Of a stretch of 64,000 nucleotides of DNA, positions 34,801 through 44,051 are shown in pieces. The DNA lies in assembly GCA_965250025.1 (NCBI GenBank), contig OZ252283.1:1488001-1552000 (forward strand), written 5' to 3'. Within the stretch, counting starts at the first letter, position 1; the number at the start of each line of letters is the position of its first letter. The stretch comes from CBDDLD01 sp965250025 (GTDB lineage Bacteria > Bacteroidota > Bacteroidia > Flavobacteriales > Flavobacteriaceae). The translations under genes and the position numbers were made by a program. A model generated the notes under the pieces. The model saw only the letters and a list, made by a program, of their open reading frames with translations. It made no database searches and was not told where the DNA came from.

Positions 34801-37800
34801 TTAATTTTTAATAAGCCCCTGCCCTTCTATCCAAGGTGCACCTGCCTGTTTTAAACGATTTTCAATGTCGGGTAAGGTAGTTTCTGTCATCGTCTTAAGC
34901 TGTGCTTTCACATCCTTGAGTTGTTTCTTTACCCGTTGTAAAAAGGCTTTGTGAGTTCCTGTTGGTCCATAAGTATTGGTAAAGGCTCGCCAGGTAATGC
35001 CTCTGCCATCATTAGCAGTAGGTTGAGAACGTTCCCCGATTTCAGCTTTTACGGGATGGCCGTCTAATTGCTTCTGAATGCTTAACAGGCGTAAACGAGC
35101 AGCATTGATGTCTTTTAAAAGGACATCGTTAGCGGCTGTAGTTTTATTAGCTGCACGTTTCATAGCAGCCACATTTTGTAACTGTTGAGTCATCATTAAG
35201 TTTGTGGCAGTGAGATCTTGCAGAAAAGCAAATACCTCTTCCCTAAACTGATTCATGTCATCAAAAGATTTTCTTGGTAATGTGCCGTCATACAGGGGCA
35301 CTACCTTAAATGTTTCGGGACCCTGTAATATAGTAGTCACACCATCTACGCGCTTAACTAGCGTAGCGGTATACGTTCCAGGCGTTACCATAACACTGCC
35401 ACTACCAAAGCCATCGCCTTTTTGAGACAAGCGTTCACCGCGTTTATTTGGGTAATTCAATTTCCAGTTGATACGATTGAACCCTTTTTTATTGGTGCCT
35501 TTTACAGTGTTTATAATGTTTCCTTTGTCATCTTTAATCATAACTAAAATGAGCGGTCCGTCCTGATGTTTCTCTTTTTCCAGTGCATCCCAACCTGGAA
35601 AATCCGTATTGGTTTTCTCACGTGTTTTACGTTCGTCCTTTAATGATTTTACACTATCGGACAGGTAATAGGTAAATCGAGCACCAAATGGTGCATTGGG
35701 AGCTTTATATTCTGCATCGCCCTGACTGCCTACTCTACTTGCTTCACGATACCAATAGGCATCTTTAATAGGAAACAAAGTAGCTTGCTCTGATAACATG
35801 GTCGTACTAAAATTACGCAATGGTGTAATGTCATCTAAAATAAAGAAGCCTCTACCAAAAGAAGCAGCTACCAAATCGTTTTCTCGTCTTTGTATGGTAA
35901 TGTCTCTAAAAGATATGGTCGGTACACCGCCTTGTAATTTCACCCAGTTTTTACCACCATTGTATGTAAAATAAATACCATATTCTGTGGCTGCAAAAAT
36001 CAGATCTTTGTTGATATGGTCTTGCACCAATCGCCATACCAGAAGGCGTTCAGGGAGATCACCAGTAATGATACTCCAGCTTTTTCCCTTATCGATACTC
36101 TTTAATATATAGGGTTTATAATCGCCATATTTATGATTGTCTACCGCAGCATAGACCACATTAGCATCGAATAGGTCAGCTCGGACATCATTTACAAAAG
36201 GCAGATGGCTTAAACCTTTGATGCTATTCAGATTGTATTTACGCCATGTTGTTCCTCCATCTTCAGTAGTTTGTATGATGCCATCATCTGTACCTGCATA
36301 AATCAGTCCTTCTTGTTTTGGCGATTCGGCCAAAGAGGTAATGGTATTGTAATTTGACATGGCATAAACGTCCCAGGCATTGTCCCAGCTTTGTTGTTTG
36401 CCATAGTACGGTATGGTCATTCGATCTTGATTTAAGGTCAGGTCTTTAGAAATAGGTCGCCAATCATCACCCCTGTTATCCGATCGCCAAACCCGTTGAG
36501 AAGCAAAATATAAGCGCTTTGGATTATGTGGGCTTATTAAAATAGGAGCATCCCAGTTGAAACGTTCAAACGGATCGCCTTCTAAAGCTTGGGGCTGGAT
36601 AAATACTGTTTCCTTAGTAGTTTGGTCAATACGCCATAGGGCGCCTTGCTGAAACTCACCATAAGTGATGTTTGGATTACCGGGTTCTGTAGCAGATTGA
36701 TGGCCATCAGCACCCAGAGTTTTCCACCAGTCCCCATTTGTAATACCATCCGAATATAATGTTTGTGACGGTCCGCCATGAGAACCATTATCTTGTGTAC
36801 CGCCATAGATTTTATAAAAAGGTTCTGAATCGTCTACAGCCAATTTGAAGTATTGTGTGATTGGTAAGTTTCTTACGTATTTCCAACTTTTGGTTAAATC
36901 AAAGCTTTCGTACAATCCACCATCCGTACCAAATAATAGGTAGTTAGGGTCTGACGCTTTGAAGGCCATGGCATGGCTATCGACGTGTTTATTCTTTTCA
37001 TTCATGGTGTAAAAGGTCTTGCCATGATCGTCAGAGATCTGTACATAGTTACTCATTAAGAACAGTTTGCCCTCATGATGAGGAGAAGCATACAACTCCT
37101 GATAATAATGAGGTCCTGTACCTCCCGATATGGCATCAGATTGCTTTTTCCAGGATGCACCTCTATTAGTAGAAATAAAAACACCACCTTTTCTGCGATC
37201 CAATTCAATAGCAGCATAAATAACATCAGGGTTAAAAGGCGACATGGCCAGCCCTATTTTACCAAGATTAGAACTTGGAATGCCCTTAGTTAATTTTGTC
37301 CAGGTCTCTCCCCCATCTGTACTTTTGTGTATGCCAGAACCGGGACCTCCGCCCAAATAGCCGGCAACAGTTCTATGGCGTTGCCAAGTAGCAGCATAAA
37401 GAACCTCAGGGTTTCTGGGATCTATAAGCATGTCCGTGGCGCCTACCCATTCATCATCGCCTAAAGTGCGTTTCCAAGATTGGCCACCATCAGTAGATTT
37501 ATAGATGCCTCGTTCTCCTCCTGAAGTCCATAACGGCCCTTGAGAAACCACCCAAATAGTATTAGAATCTTCAGGATGTATCAAAATTTTAGAAATGTGT
37601 TCTGAGTTTTTTAGGCCCATGTTTTTCCATGTGGCACCATCATCATGACTCACGTAAACACCATCACCAAACCCTACATGACGACCACCAACATTCTCAC
37701 CCGTACCTACCCATATAGTATGCGTATTGTTAGGGTCGATGGCTATAGCACCAATAGAGTATGATGTTTGACCATCAAAAATGGGCTTCCAGGTTGTTCC

Positions 37801-38028
37801 TGAATTGGTGGTTTTCCACACCCCACCTGAACCTACCGCAACGTACCATACATTTTCGTTATTTGGATGCATGGCAATGTCAGCAATTCTGCCCGAAGTA
37901 AAAGCAGGTCCTACATTTCTGAGTTTAAGACCTTGAAAAGTTTTATCATTGATTTCCTGAGCCAATAATGACACAGGCATTGCTAATAATAGCAACCATA
38001 GGATTTTTAGCTGTAAAGTTGTTTTCAT
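34801..38028 (-). CDS. Exported BNR/VPS10-like beta-propeller protein
   Basis: About 1075 aa from the ATG at 38028, which begins a clean signal peptide (MKTTLQLKILWLLLLAMPVSLLAQ); ATGs at 38046 and further upstream are less suitable. Residues about 30-760 carry many BNR/sialidase-type repeats with Asp-box features (GVWKTTNSGTTWKP; GIYKSTDGGQSWKR; GIHKSTDGGETWTK), giving one or two large propellers like sortilin/VPS10 domains. The C-terminal ~300 residues (from ANNDVLLKDIN) are helical. No type IX sorting tail is visible. Bacteroidota relatives are annotated as WD40/YVTN/BNR-like proteins of unknown role. Divergent from DUF6702-HupE. Confidence 0.88.
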   Translation of the reverse strand: MKTTLQLKILWLLLLAMPVSLLAQEINDKTFQGLKLRNVGPAFTSGRIADIAMHPNNENVWYVAVGSGGVWKTTNSGTTWKPIFDGQTSYSIGAIAIDPNNTHTIWVGTGENVGGRHVGFGDGVYVSHDDGATWKNMGLKNSEHISKILIHPEDSNTIWVVSQGPLWTSGGERGIYKSTDGGQSWKRTLGDDEWVGATDMLIDPRNPEVLYAATWQRHRTVAGYLGGGPGSGIHKSTDGGETWTKLTKGIPSSNLGKIGLAMSPFNPDVIYAAIELDRRKGGVFISTNRGASWKKQSDAISGGTGPHYYQELYASPHHEGKLFLMSNYVQISDDHGKTFYTMNEKNKHVDSHAMAFKASDPNYLLFGTDGGLYESFDLTKSWKYVRNLPITQYFKLAVDDSEPFYKIYGGTQDNGSHGGPSQTLYSDGITNGDWWKTLGADGHQSATEPGNPNITYGEFQQGALWRIDQTTKETVFIQPQALEGDPFERFNWDAPILISPHNPKRLYFASQRVWRSDNRGDDWRPISKDLTLNQDRMTIPYYGKQQSWDNAWDVYAMSNYNTITSLAESPKQEGLIYAGTDDGIIQTTEDGGTTWRKYNLNSIKGLSHLPFVNDVRADLFDANVVYAAVDNHKYGDYKPYILKSIDKGKSWSIITGDLPERLLVWRLVQDHINKDLIFAATEYGIYFTYNGGKNWVKLQGGVPTISFRDITIQRRENDLVAASFGRGFFILDDITPLRNFSTTMLSEQATLFPIKDAYWYREASRVGSQGDAEYKAPNAPFGARFTYYLSDSVKSLKDERKTREKTNTDFPGWDALEKEKHQDGPLILVMIKDDKGNIINTVKGTNKKGFNRINWKLNYPNKRGERLSQKGDGFGSGSVMVTPGTYTATLVKRVDGVTTILQGPETFKVVPLYDGTLPRKSFDDMNQFREEVFAFLQDLTATNLMMTQQLQNVAAMKRAANKTTAANDVLLKDINAARLRLLSIQKQLDGHPVKAEIGERSQPTANDGRGITWRAFTNTYGPTGTHKAFLQRVKKQLKDVKAQLKTMTETTLPDIENRLKQAGAPWIEGQGLIKN

Positions 38029-38178
38029 CTGTTTTATATGTTTCATACTATTTTGCTTAAAACTACGAAACCTTTCTATGATTTTATTAGAGTTGTGAAA
38101 AATTAACACGTAACCACAAATAAGAGATCTTAATCTTTCTCCAGTTAATCTACACATAGATTGGTATTAATAATTTCA

Positions 38179-38232
38179 TATATTTGCAACTGAGTTGCAT
38201 TAGCAAATATAGTCATTTCGATTAATTACAAA
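38179..38232. promoter_or_regulatory. Divergent promoters around a 7-1-7 palindrome
   Basis: TGCAACT-G-AGTTGCA (38185-38199) is a perfect 15-bp palindrome in the 7-1-7 arrangement used by Fur-family metalloregulators, nested in a larger 9-bp inverted repeat TATATTTGC (38179)/GCAAATATA (38203). The outer arms each contain a TAnnTTTG -7 element, one facing each way. The minus-strand promoter for the BNR gene is complete: TTTG (38232-38229), 17 bp, TATATTTG (38211-38204). The plus-strand -7 (38179-38186) faces DUF6702-HupE, with a less well placed TTG. Binding would block both. Confidence 0.6.
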
Positions 38233-38306
38233 TGACGATAACACAGTGCATTTTAGAGTACAAACCAACAAGTTATCATACAGTTATAGGCATATGATGA
38301 TTAGTT

Positions 38307-38325
38307 TAAGTATAAAATATACTTA
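38307..38325 (+). promoter_or_regulatory. 8-3-8 palindrome before the DUF6702 gene
   Basis: TAAGTATA-AAA-TATACTTA lies 21 bp before the ATG at 38346. Perfect inverted repeat of 8 bp with a 3-bp centre, in the 5' untranslated region. Could be an operator or an mRNA hairpin controlling the DUF6702-HupE pair. Very AT-rich, so chance is possible. Confidence 0.35.
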
Positions 38326-38345
38326 TAATTATAAAAGCAGTTAAA

Positions 38346-38858
38346 ATGAAAAAGAAGTTACATATTGCAGTATTACTTTTTAGTTCACTACTCATTTTAT
38401 CGTCATCTAAACATCCCATAAAACTTACGTCTTCAGAAATTAAGTATGATACAGAAAGCCATAGCATCAGTATAGCATGTAAAGTATATATAGATGACTT
38501 TTCTTCAGCCATTAGTTCAACGTTACAAAATAGCATTCTCAATTCTAATGTAACCGAAGGACAGAAAGAGCTTATTGAGTTTTACTTTAATACCAAATAC
38601 AAGATCTCTATAAATGGCAAAAAAGTACCTTTTAAATTCAATACATACAGTGTAGAGTATAATGTAATGAACATAGAGTTTTCAAAAAATTATATGACGC
38701 TTAAAAAGGGGGACAAGATTTATATTGAAAATGAACTGCTTTTTGAAGCATTTGGGCCTATGCAATCCAATTGGGTCACGCTAGAAATACCTCCCTTTTT
38801 ATCGAGTTTTACTTTTGAGAGTAAAATGGATGATTCATCATACGCATACACCTTTTAA
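38346..38858 (+). CDS. DUF6702-like exported protein
   Basis: 170 aa. Signal peptide (MKKKLHIAVLLFSSLLILSSS), then a soluble beta-rich domain opening HPIKLTSSEIKYDTESHSISIACKVYIDD, which is the DUF6702 pattern, and closing with ENELLFEAFGPMQSNWVTLEIP. Length typical. Followed 11 bp later by a HupE/UreJ-type gene in the same direction. This pairing is common in flavobacteria and suggests a role linked to metal handling, though the function has not been shown. Probably periplasmic. Confidence 0.82.
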   Translation: MKKKLHIAVLLFSSLLILSSSKHPIKLTSSEIKYDTESHSISIACKVYIDDFSSAISSTLQNSILNSNVTEGQKELIEFYFNTKYKISINGKKVPFKFNTYSVEYNVMNIEFSKNYMTLKKGDKIYIENELLFEAFGPMQSNWVTLEIPPFLSSFTFESKMDDSSYAYTF

Positions 38859-38869
38859 TCTTTATTTTA

Positions 38870-39445
38870 ATGAATAGTTTTAGTCCTTTTTTTGTAAATG
38901 GTTGGGATCATATCGTCGATATCAATGCTTATGATCATTTATTATTTGTAATGACGTTATGTGCTGCATTTAAGTTAACACAATGGAAGCAAATATTAAT
39001 AATTATCACAGCGTTTACAATTGGTCATAGTGGAACACTTATTTTAAGTGCTTTAGAGTTAATTCCTACCAACCCGGAACTTGTAGAAATGTTGATTCCT
39101 TTTACCATAATGATCACGGCAATTTCAAACATCATTGGCTATGATAAAAAAAGAAAATATTCGGATACTAAAATTAAGTATGGTATCGCTCTGGCTTTTG
39201 GTCTGATTCATGGCTTGGCGTTTGCCAGTGGTTTTAAGTTTATGCTGTTTGGCGATAGTATTATTATGCCTTTATTTTCATTTAACCTTGGTATTGAGGT
39301 TGGGCAATTGTTTATTGTGCTCCTTTTTATGATCGCATTATGGGTCTACACAAAAATAGTTAGAGGAGAGCACTACAAATGGAATTTATTTGTTTCAGGT
39401 GCAGGTTTTGGAATTGCAGCTACACTGCTTTTAAATGCTATGTAA
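38870..39445 (+). CDS. HupE/UreJ family membrane protein
   Basis: 191 aa with about six membrane helices. GWDHIVDINAYDHLLFVMTL and TIGHSGTLILSAL and GLIHGLAFASGFK are the conserved His-containing helices of HupE/UreJ_2 proteins, some of which transport nickel or cobalt. The His pattern (GxDH, DH, GHS, IHG) is intact. Operon with DUF6702. The 7-1-7 palindrome in the shared promoter fits metal control. Substrate metal cannot be decided. Confidence 0.87.
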   Translation: MNSFSPFFVNGWDHIVDINAYDHLLFVMTLCAAFKLTQWKQILIIITAFTIGHSGTLILSALELIPTNPELVEMLIPFTIMITAISNIIGYDKKRKYSDTKIKYGIALAFGLIHGLAFASGFKFMLFGDSIIMPLFSFNLGIEVGQLFIVLLFMIALWVYTKIVRGEHYKWNLFVSGAGFGIAATLLLNAM

Positions 39446-39452
39446 GTAAGGC

Positions 39453-40043
39453 TTACAGAGATGCCGTTTTGCTTAACACAATGTTTTTATGAGCCACATG
39501 AATACCATTGACTAGCTTAGTCGTTAAGATCCGATCGGTTTGCCCATGCTTTTCTAAGCGCTTGCGACAACGCTTGGTCAGTAAAGGATCATCATCAAAA
39601 ATGAAAGAATTTAATTCGTAAGTTGCTTGAGATGGAGCCTTCACTAATGGAAATATTTGCTGTAACTGATTGTAACGTCTATCATTACCGGGAATAAATG
39701 TGTGAAATGTATATTTACCATCAGCATCGGTTTTAACCCAGCTTCTATGAAATACATAACGATCTTTTCCGGTGTTTCTCAATTCAAAATCACCATCTTC
39801 ATCGCGTTGCTCAATATAGATGATGACATCTTTAGCCGGTGTCACACCATCACTTTGGTATACCGTACCCGTAAGTTTTAACTTTTGGGTTTTATTTCTG
39901 TAATCGGGGATTGTATCTGTAGGCTGCATTAAAGCAATATCACGATCATAAATGGGATTGTTCTCTGAGGTGTCTTGGGCTAAAACAGGTTGTGCTACAC
40001 TATAAAAACACAATACGAAGAAAGTAAGAACTGTATGTTTCAT
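39453..40043 (-). CDS. Exported intradiol-dioxygenase-like protein
   Basis: About 196 aa from the ATG at 40043 (signal peptide MKHTVLTFFVLCFYSVAQPVLAQ). The body LKLTGTVYQSDGVTPAKDVIIYIEQRDEDG and SWVKTDADGKYTFHTFIPGNDR follow the core beta-sandwich of protocatechuate/catechol 1,2-dioxygenases. The usual two-Tyr/two-His iron site is not clearly complete: a His appears in FHTFIPG, but the paired residues are unclear. May be a catalytically altered exported homologue. Ends 8 bp from the convergent HupE gene. Confidence 0.72.
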   Translation of the reverse strand: MKHTVLTFFVLCFYSVAQPVLAQDTSENNPIYDRDIALMQPTDTIPDYRNKTQKLKLTGTVYQSDGVTPAKDVIIYIEQRDEDGDFELRNTGKDRYVFHRSWVKTDADGKYTFHTFIPGNDRRYNQLQQIFPLVKAPSQATYELNSFIFDDDPLLTKRCRKRLEKHGQTDRILTTKLVNGIHVAHKNIVLSKTASL

Positions 40044-40387
40044 GGTTATCAAAAATCTGGGGTTTGTCCAAAATTGCTTCAAAAAAGTGGGAACTCCTTA
40101 GAAATCATACGATTGCCTTTTTTTTACGATAAACCGAAAACAAGTGCAAAAATTAACGATAAACTGCATGAGATATTTGCTTTTATGATACGCCATTTTA
40201 TATTTTAAGCGTACAAAAATTAAAAAACAGCATCCTTTTTAGTGCCTTATTTAGAACTTCTAACCTTCAAATAGTAGATGAGTATTTCGTCGAATTTATA
40301 CGCTTTTAATCTGGTGTTTATGCAGTTTATCCTATAAATTTGCATTTAAAGTGTTAAAATTTTAGCGTTAAAAAACATGAATTTTAG

Positions 40388-40417
40388 TTGTTTTTGTGAT
40401 TTTTTTGTATAGATTTG
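40388..40417 (+). promoter_or_regulatory. Bacteroidota-type promoter
   Basis: TTG (40388-40390), 19 bp, TAGATTTG (40410-40417), with the ATG at 40449 31 bp downstream. A full match to the TTG/TAnnTTTG promoter for the small exported protein gene. Confidence 0.65.
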
Positions 40418-40448
40418 TTTTCGTTATGTCCAAATCAAAACTAAAAAC

Positions 40449-40898
40449 ATGAAAACTAAACTCACTTTATTTGGTACTATTTTATTACTGATGATGAGTT
40501 TGAGCCATGCTCAAAAAAAAGAAGATTCTGAAAGCATTATTAGTGGAAAAGTAAGTATTGCAAAATACCACAGCCGAGGGGATCTAGACAAAATGTCTAA
40601 AGGCGATTTACTAACCCTTTACATTGAACGTATAGAAGTTATTGTTAATATCTTGCCTAATATTGCCTTTGCTACCAAACCAGGGGTAACTATGGAGTCT
40701 TTAGGTATACCAAATACTAAAGACAATAAAAAGGCCTTAAAAGAAAATAAAGAAGCTTCAGACAATTATTTCGAGAGTACCATAGAGTTTCAAAAGAAAA
40801 TTCTACCCTACTCAGATACCAACGATCTTATTGCTGCCATATTATTTTACGAAGAAACTTTAAAATCCTTACATACTTACAACGATTTTAAAGATTAA
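40449..40898 (+). CDS. Small exported helical protein, unknown
   Basis: 149 aa. Signal peptide (MKTKLTLFGTILLLMMSLSHAQ), then a mostly helical, charged domain (SKGDLLTLYIERIEVIVNILPNIAFATKPGVTMESLGIP; EASDNYFESTIEFQKKILPYSD). No family recognised. It has its own strong promoter and terminator, so it is a single-gene unit. It sits just upstream of the gliding adhesin cluster and may belong to it only by position. Confidence 0.75.
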   Translation: MKTKLTLFGTILLLMMSLSHAQKKEDSESIISGKVSIAKYHSRGDLDKMSKGDLLTLYIERIEVIVNILPNIAFATKPGVTMESLGIPNTKDNKKALKENKEASDNYFESTIEFQKKILPYSDTNDLIAAILFYEETLKSLHTYNDFKD

Positions 40899-40927
40899 TT
40901 TTATTAGTTATTTTTTAGTTGTTTCAA

Positions 40928-40958
40928 AACCTCGGTCTTACACGATCGGGGTTTTTTT
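40928..40958 (+). terminator. Rho-independent terminator
   Basis: CCTCGGTC, loop TTACAC, GATCGGGG, then seven T. The stem tolerates G-T pairs and sits 30 bp after the stop of the small exported protein gene. Confidence 0.75.
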
Positions 40959-41055
40959 ATACTGAGAATCTATAAGGTATAATTATTAATATGAAGTTTA
41001 GATTAAAAAATCTTTATATTTTGTAAGTTTTTTTTGATAAGTATGCAAAAAAAGT

Positions 41056-41104
41056 GTATTTCATCGAAATTTATTGTATTTCATAGGTTTTGTTCATATG
41101 TTTG
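41056..41104 (+). promoter_or_regulatory. Promoter with two 20-bp-spaced GTATTTCAT repeats
   Basis: TTG (41074-41076), 20 bp, TATGTTTG (41097-41104) is a full promoter match for the beta-helix protein gene at 41152. Two exact 9-bp direct repeats, GTATTTCAT at 41056 and 41076, are two helical turns apart, and the second overlaps the -33 element. This geometry resembles sites of LytTR-type response regulators. Confidence 0.55.
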
Positions 41105-41151
41105 ATATTCATAGAAAACCCCAGATTCTAACATAAACTAATTTGACCGTG

Positions 41152-42468
41152 ATGAAACATTTACTAAAAACAGTGCTTATTTTTCTATTCGTAATAAGCA
41201 ATGGAGTTGCCCAACAAGAAAAGGGAATCATAGGATATGATAATTGGTTAGACTCTTGGACAGAGTTTAGACCAAGCCGAATAGATTATGGAGAAGCCAC
41301 TCAAATACTCAGTGGTAATATTACTGACAGCATTACACTTACCAAGAGAAATACCTATTTATTGCTCGGCGATGTGTTTGTCACTAATAATGCGAGATTA
41401 ACCATAGAACCGGGTACTGTAATACTTGGTGACTACAAATCAAAGGGATCTTTAACCATAAGTAAAGGTTCAACAATTATAGCAGAAGGAACACCAACAG
41501 ATCCAATCATTTTTACATCGAACAGAAGTGTAAAAAAACCAGGCGATTGGGGTGGTCTTTTTATACTTGGTGATGCGCCTATTAATACTTATGGTAACCA
41601 GTCGTCTTTGAATTATGGCTTACGCCCTACTAGCTTTGAGAGTATTAGTTATGGCGGTGAAAATCCGGAAAGCGATTCGGGCATTTTAAAATATATTAGA
41701 ATTGAATTTGCTGGTAAAAGAACAAAAGCATCGGGTAACTATAACGGATTAACGTTAGCCGGCGTTGGTAATACTACCGTAATTAGTAATGTTATGGTAA
41801 GCTACTGCGAAGGTTCGGCCTTTAGCATAATGGGTGGTGATTTGGCCTTGACAAAACTGGTGTCTTATAAAAATCATCAAAACGATTATAAGTTCAATTA
41901 TGGTACACAATGTGACATTACTAATTCATTAGCCGTACGAGACCCTTATGTGTCAAGCGCAAACGGTTCGCGATGTCTTTATGTGTTGTCTTATGATAAT
42001 AAAGAAGAAGCTGATCCCGACAATAGTTTAACCTATGTCAATGCTGAAAATCTCACCTTGGTTAATATCTCTGAAAATCTAGAATCCGATATTAAAATAG
42101 GCTTGGTAAAAGAAGCTATTTATATCGGTAACGATGTGTCTTTTGTAATCGATAAGAGTGTCATATCGGGTTTTAATCCTGCTGTTATATTAGATGAAGC
42201 CATAAAATTAAACGATAACAATCTTAGAAAGATAGAGTTTGTAAGAACGTATTTTAATAATTGTAAAGGCAATATCTATAGAAACAACTATACCAATAAT
42301 GATGATTTAGAAAGTTGGTACGGTAGCAGAGCTTTCGATAATTTATATTCTAAAGGACCGGATGCAGAAACGTTTATTGATGCACGCCATAAAAAATACC
42401 CGGACTTTAGATTAAAGGTCAACAAAATCATTGCATCTAATGATTACGATGACGACGATGAAGATTAA
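41152..42468 (+). CDS. Exported parallel beta-helix surface protein
   Basis: About 438 aa from the ATG at 41152, giving signal peptide MKHLLKTVLIFLFVISNGVAQ. The body contains TLTKRNTYLLLGDVFVTNNARLTIEPGTVI, ASKGSTIIAEGTPTDPIIFTSN-type and GDWGGLFILGDAPIN patterns found in right-handed beta-helix proteins of the Bacteroidota cell surface. The C-terminus is acidic (DYDDDDED) without a type A or B sorting tail. It lies just before sprC, and a beta-helix gene in this position may be part of the gliding adhesin locus. Has its own promoter. Confidence 0.82.
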   Translation: MKHLLKTVLIFLFVISNGVAQQEKGIIGYDNWLDSWTEFRPSRIDYGEATQILSGNITDSITLTKRNTYLLLGDVFVTNNARLTIEPGTVILGDYKSKGSLTISKGSTIIAEGTPTDPIIFTSNRSVKKPGDWGGLFILGDAPINTYGNQSSLNYGLRPTSFESISYGGENPESDSGILKYIRIEFAGKRTKASGNYNGLTLAGVGNTTVISNVMVSYCEGSAFSIMGGDLALTKLVSYKNHQNDYKFNYGTQCDITNSLAVRDPYVSSANGSRCLYVLSYDNKEEADPDNSLTYVNAENLTLVNISENLESDIKIGLVKEAIYIGNDVSFVIDKSVISGFNPAVILDEAIKLNDNNLRKIEFVRTYFNNCKGNIYRNNYTNNDDLESWYGSRAFDNLYSKGPDAETFIDARHKKYPDFRLKVNKIIASNDYDDDDED

Positions 42469-42589
42469 AGTTTAATCCTAATAAGACGATCTCTCATGTA
42501 TGTAACTGTGTATAATAACAGTTTTAAATATATAATTAAGATTAATCAATTCAATAGCCTATAGTTTAGATAATTACAATACAAGTGGA

Positions 42590-44050
42590 ATGCTCAAATC
42601 TACACATGTTCAAAAACTTGTTTTAAGTCTTTGCTTTATTACTCTTATCATACAGGAACAAGCAAATGCACAGTTGGTCATTGGTGCTCCAAATCTGGGG
42701 TTTACTCAGGCATGTGCCAGTGACGATTTTAATACGTTTAACACCACATTTGTATTTTCTCCGGAAGCAGCTGTAAGTGCTTCAAACCAATTCATTATTG
42801 AAATGTCTGATGCCGATGGCGACTTTTCAGACCCTACGGTTATTTACACTGCTCCAACAGGCATTACCACGTCTCCGGCAATGCTCGATTTTCCAATACC
42901 GGAAACAACAGCAGGCGAAAACTATAGGATTCGTATAAAGAGTACTGCACCAGCAGCCACAAGCGCACCTTCAGCAGCTTTTGCGGCTTATTTTAAGCTT
43001 CAGGACGAACCGTTTACCATTAATAATTTAGTGTCTACAGGGGCTTATTGTACAGGGGGCAGTTATCTGCTCACCATAGACAATCCTGGGACAGGTAATA
43101 ACGATTCGCCTTTAAACTACCCATCACTAACGTACAATTGGTATAGAGAAACTGGCCCTACAACTTCAGAATTTGTAGCTGAGGGCACTACTCTATCGGT
43201 CAGTGAAGAAGGTACTTATTTTGTGGAAACCAATTATGGCACCTGTACCTCCAACTCATTTTCTAATCGTGTGACGATAAGTGAAGCCGGTTCGGAAGAA
43301 GCCGATGCTACCATTGTATCGAGTTTGGGGAATCCTTACTGCCCTGAACAAGGTTTGACCACATTAAATACCATTGGAGGTAACAGTTATCAATGGTTCA
43401 AAGATGGTGTCGCCATACCTAATGCTACGGATCAGATGTACCAAACGGATGAATCCGGTACATTTTCTGTTCAGGTAGATTTGGGCGAATGTTCTGCTTC
43501 TGGCTCTATTGACCTGATAAGTGAACTTTTTGAGAGTGATATTAATGTCGATGAAGATAACTTTATTGAAGATGATGAAACATTAGCGGTTATTGTTACA
43601 ACAACAGCTATAAACCCAGTGTTTGAATGGTATAAGGACAACCAACTTATTGTTGACGCAACGACAGATACTTATACGATCTCTGAAGCTGGAAATTATC
43701 AAGTGATCATCATGGAAACGGATGGGTGCAATGGCTCCAGAACCTACGAATTTGCGGTCGATGTAGGTTTAAATCCGTTTCCGGATGTCGCAAAAATCCC
43801 AAATATTGTAAGTCCAAATGGTGACATGATCAATGATACCTGGATCATACCTACACAGTATGTATCTGGTACCAATACAGAAATAACCATTTATAACACA
43901 CAAGGGAAAGTAGTACTTCAAACTACAGACTATCAAAACAACTGGCCACAGGAAGATTTAAATCTTACCAGTGTGAATCAGTTGTTCTATTACATCATTA
44001 CACCTCCTGAAGGTGACGTAAAAAAAGGATCAATAACTATAATAAAGTAA
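42590..44050 (+). CDS. sprC: SprC-like gliding protein with type IX (type B) sorting domain
   Basis: 486 aa. Signal peptide ending QANAQ, then beta-sandwich/Ig-like domains with paired cysteines (residues 60-380) and a C-terminal CHU_C-type B sorting domain from about residue 403 (IPNIVSPNGDMINDTWIIP through GSITIIK). The type B tail directs secretion by the type IX system, requiring a SprF/PorP partner. Name assigned from synteny with the Flavobacterium johnsoniae sprC-sprD-sprB-sprF operon, where these proteins support SprB-based gliding. The stop is one base before the sprD ATG. Confidence 0.85.
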   Translation: MLKSTHVQKLVLSLCFITLIIQEQANAQLVIGAPNLGFTQACASDDFNTFNTTFVFSPEAAVSASNQFIIEMSDADGDFSDPTVIYTAPTGITTSPAMLDFPIPETTAGENYRIRIKSTAPAATSAPSAAFAAYFKLQDEPFTINNLVSTGAYCTGGSYLLTIDNPGTGNNDSPLNYPSLTYNWYRETGPTTSEFVAEGTTLSVSEEGTYFVETNYGTCTSNSFSNRVTISEAGSEEADATIVSSLGNPYCPEQGLTTLNTIGGNSYQWFKDGVAIPNATDQMYQTDESGTFSVQVDLGECSASGSIDLISELFESDINVDEDNFIEDDETLAVIVTTTAINPVFEWYKDNQLIVDATTDTYTISEAGNYQVIIMETDGCNGSRTYEFAVDVGLNPFPDVAKIPNIVSPNGDMINDTWIIPTQYVSGTNTEITIYNTQGKVVLQTTDYQNNWPQEDLNLTSVNQLFYYIITPPEGDVKKGSITIIK

Positions 44051-44051
44051 A

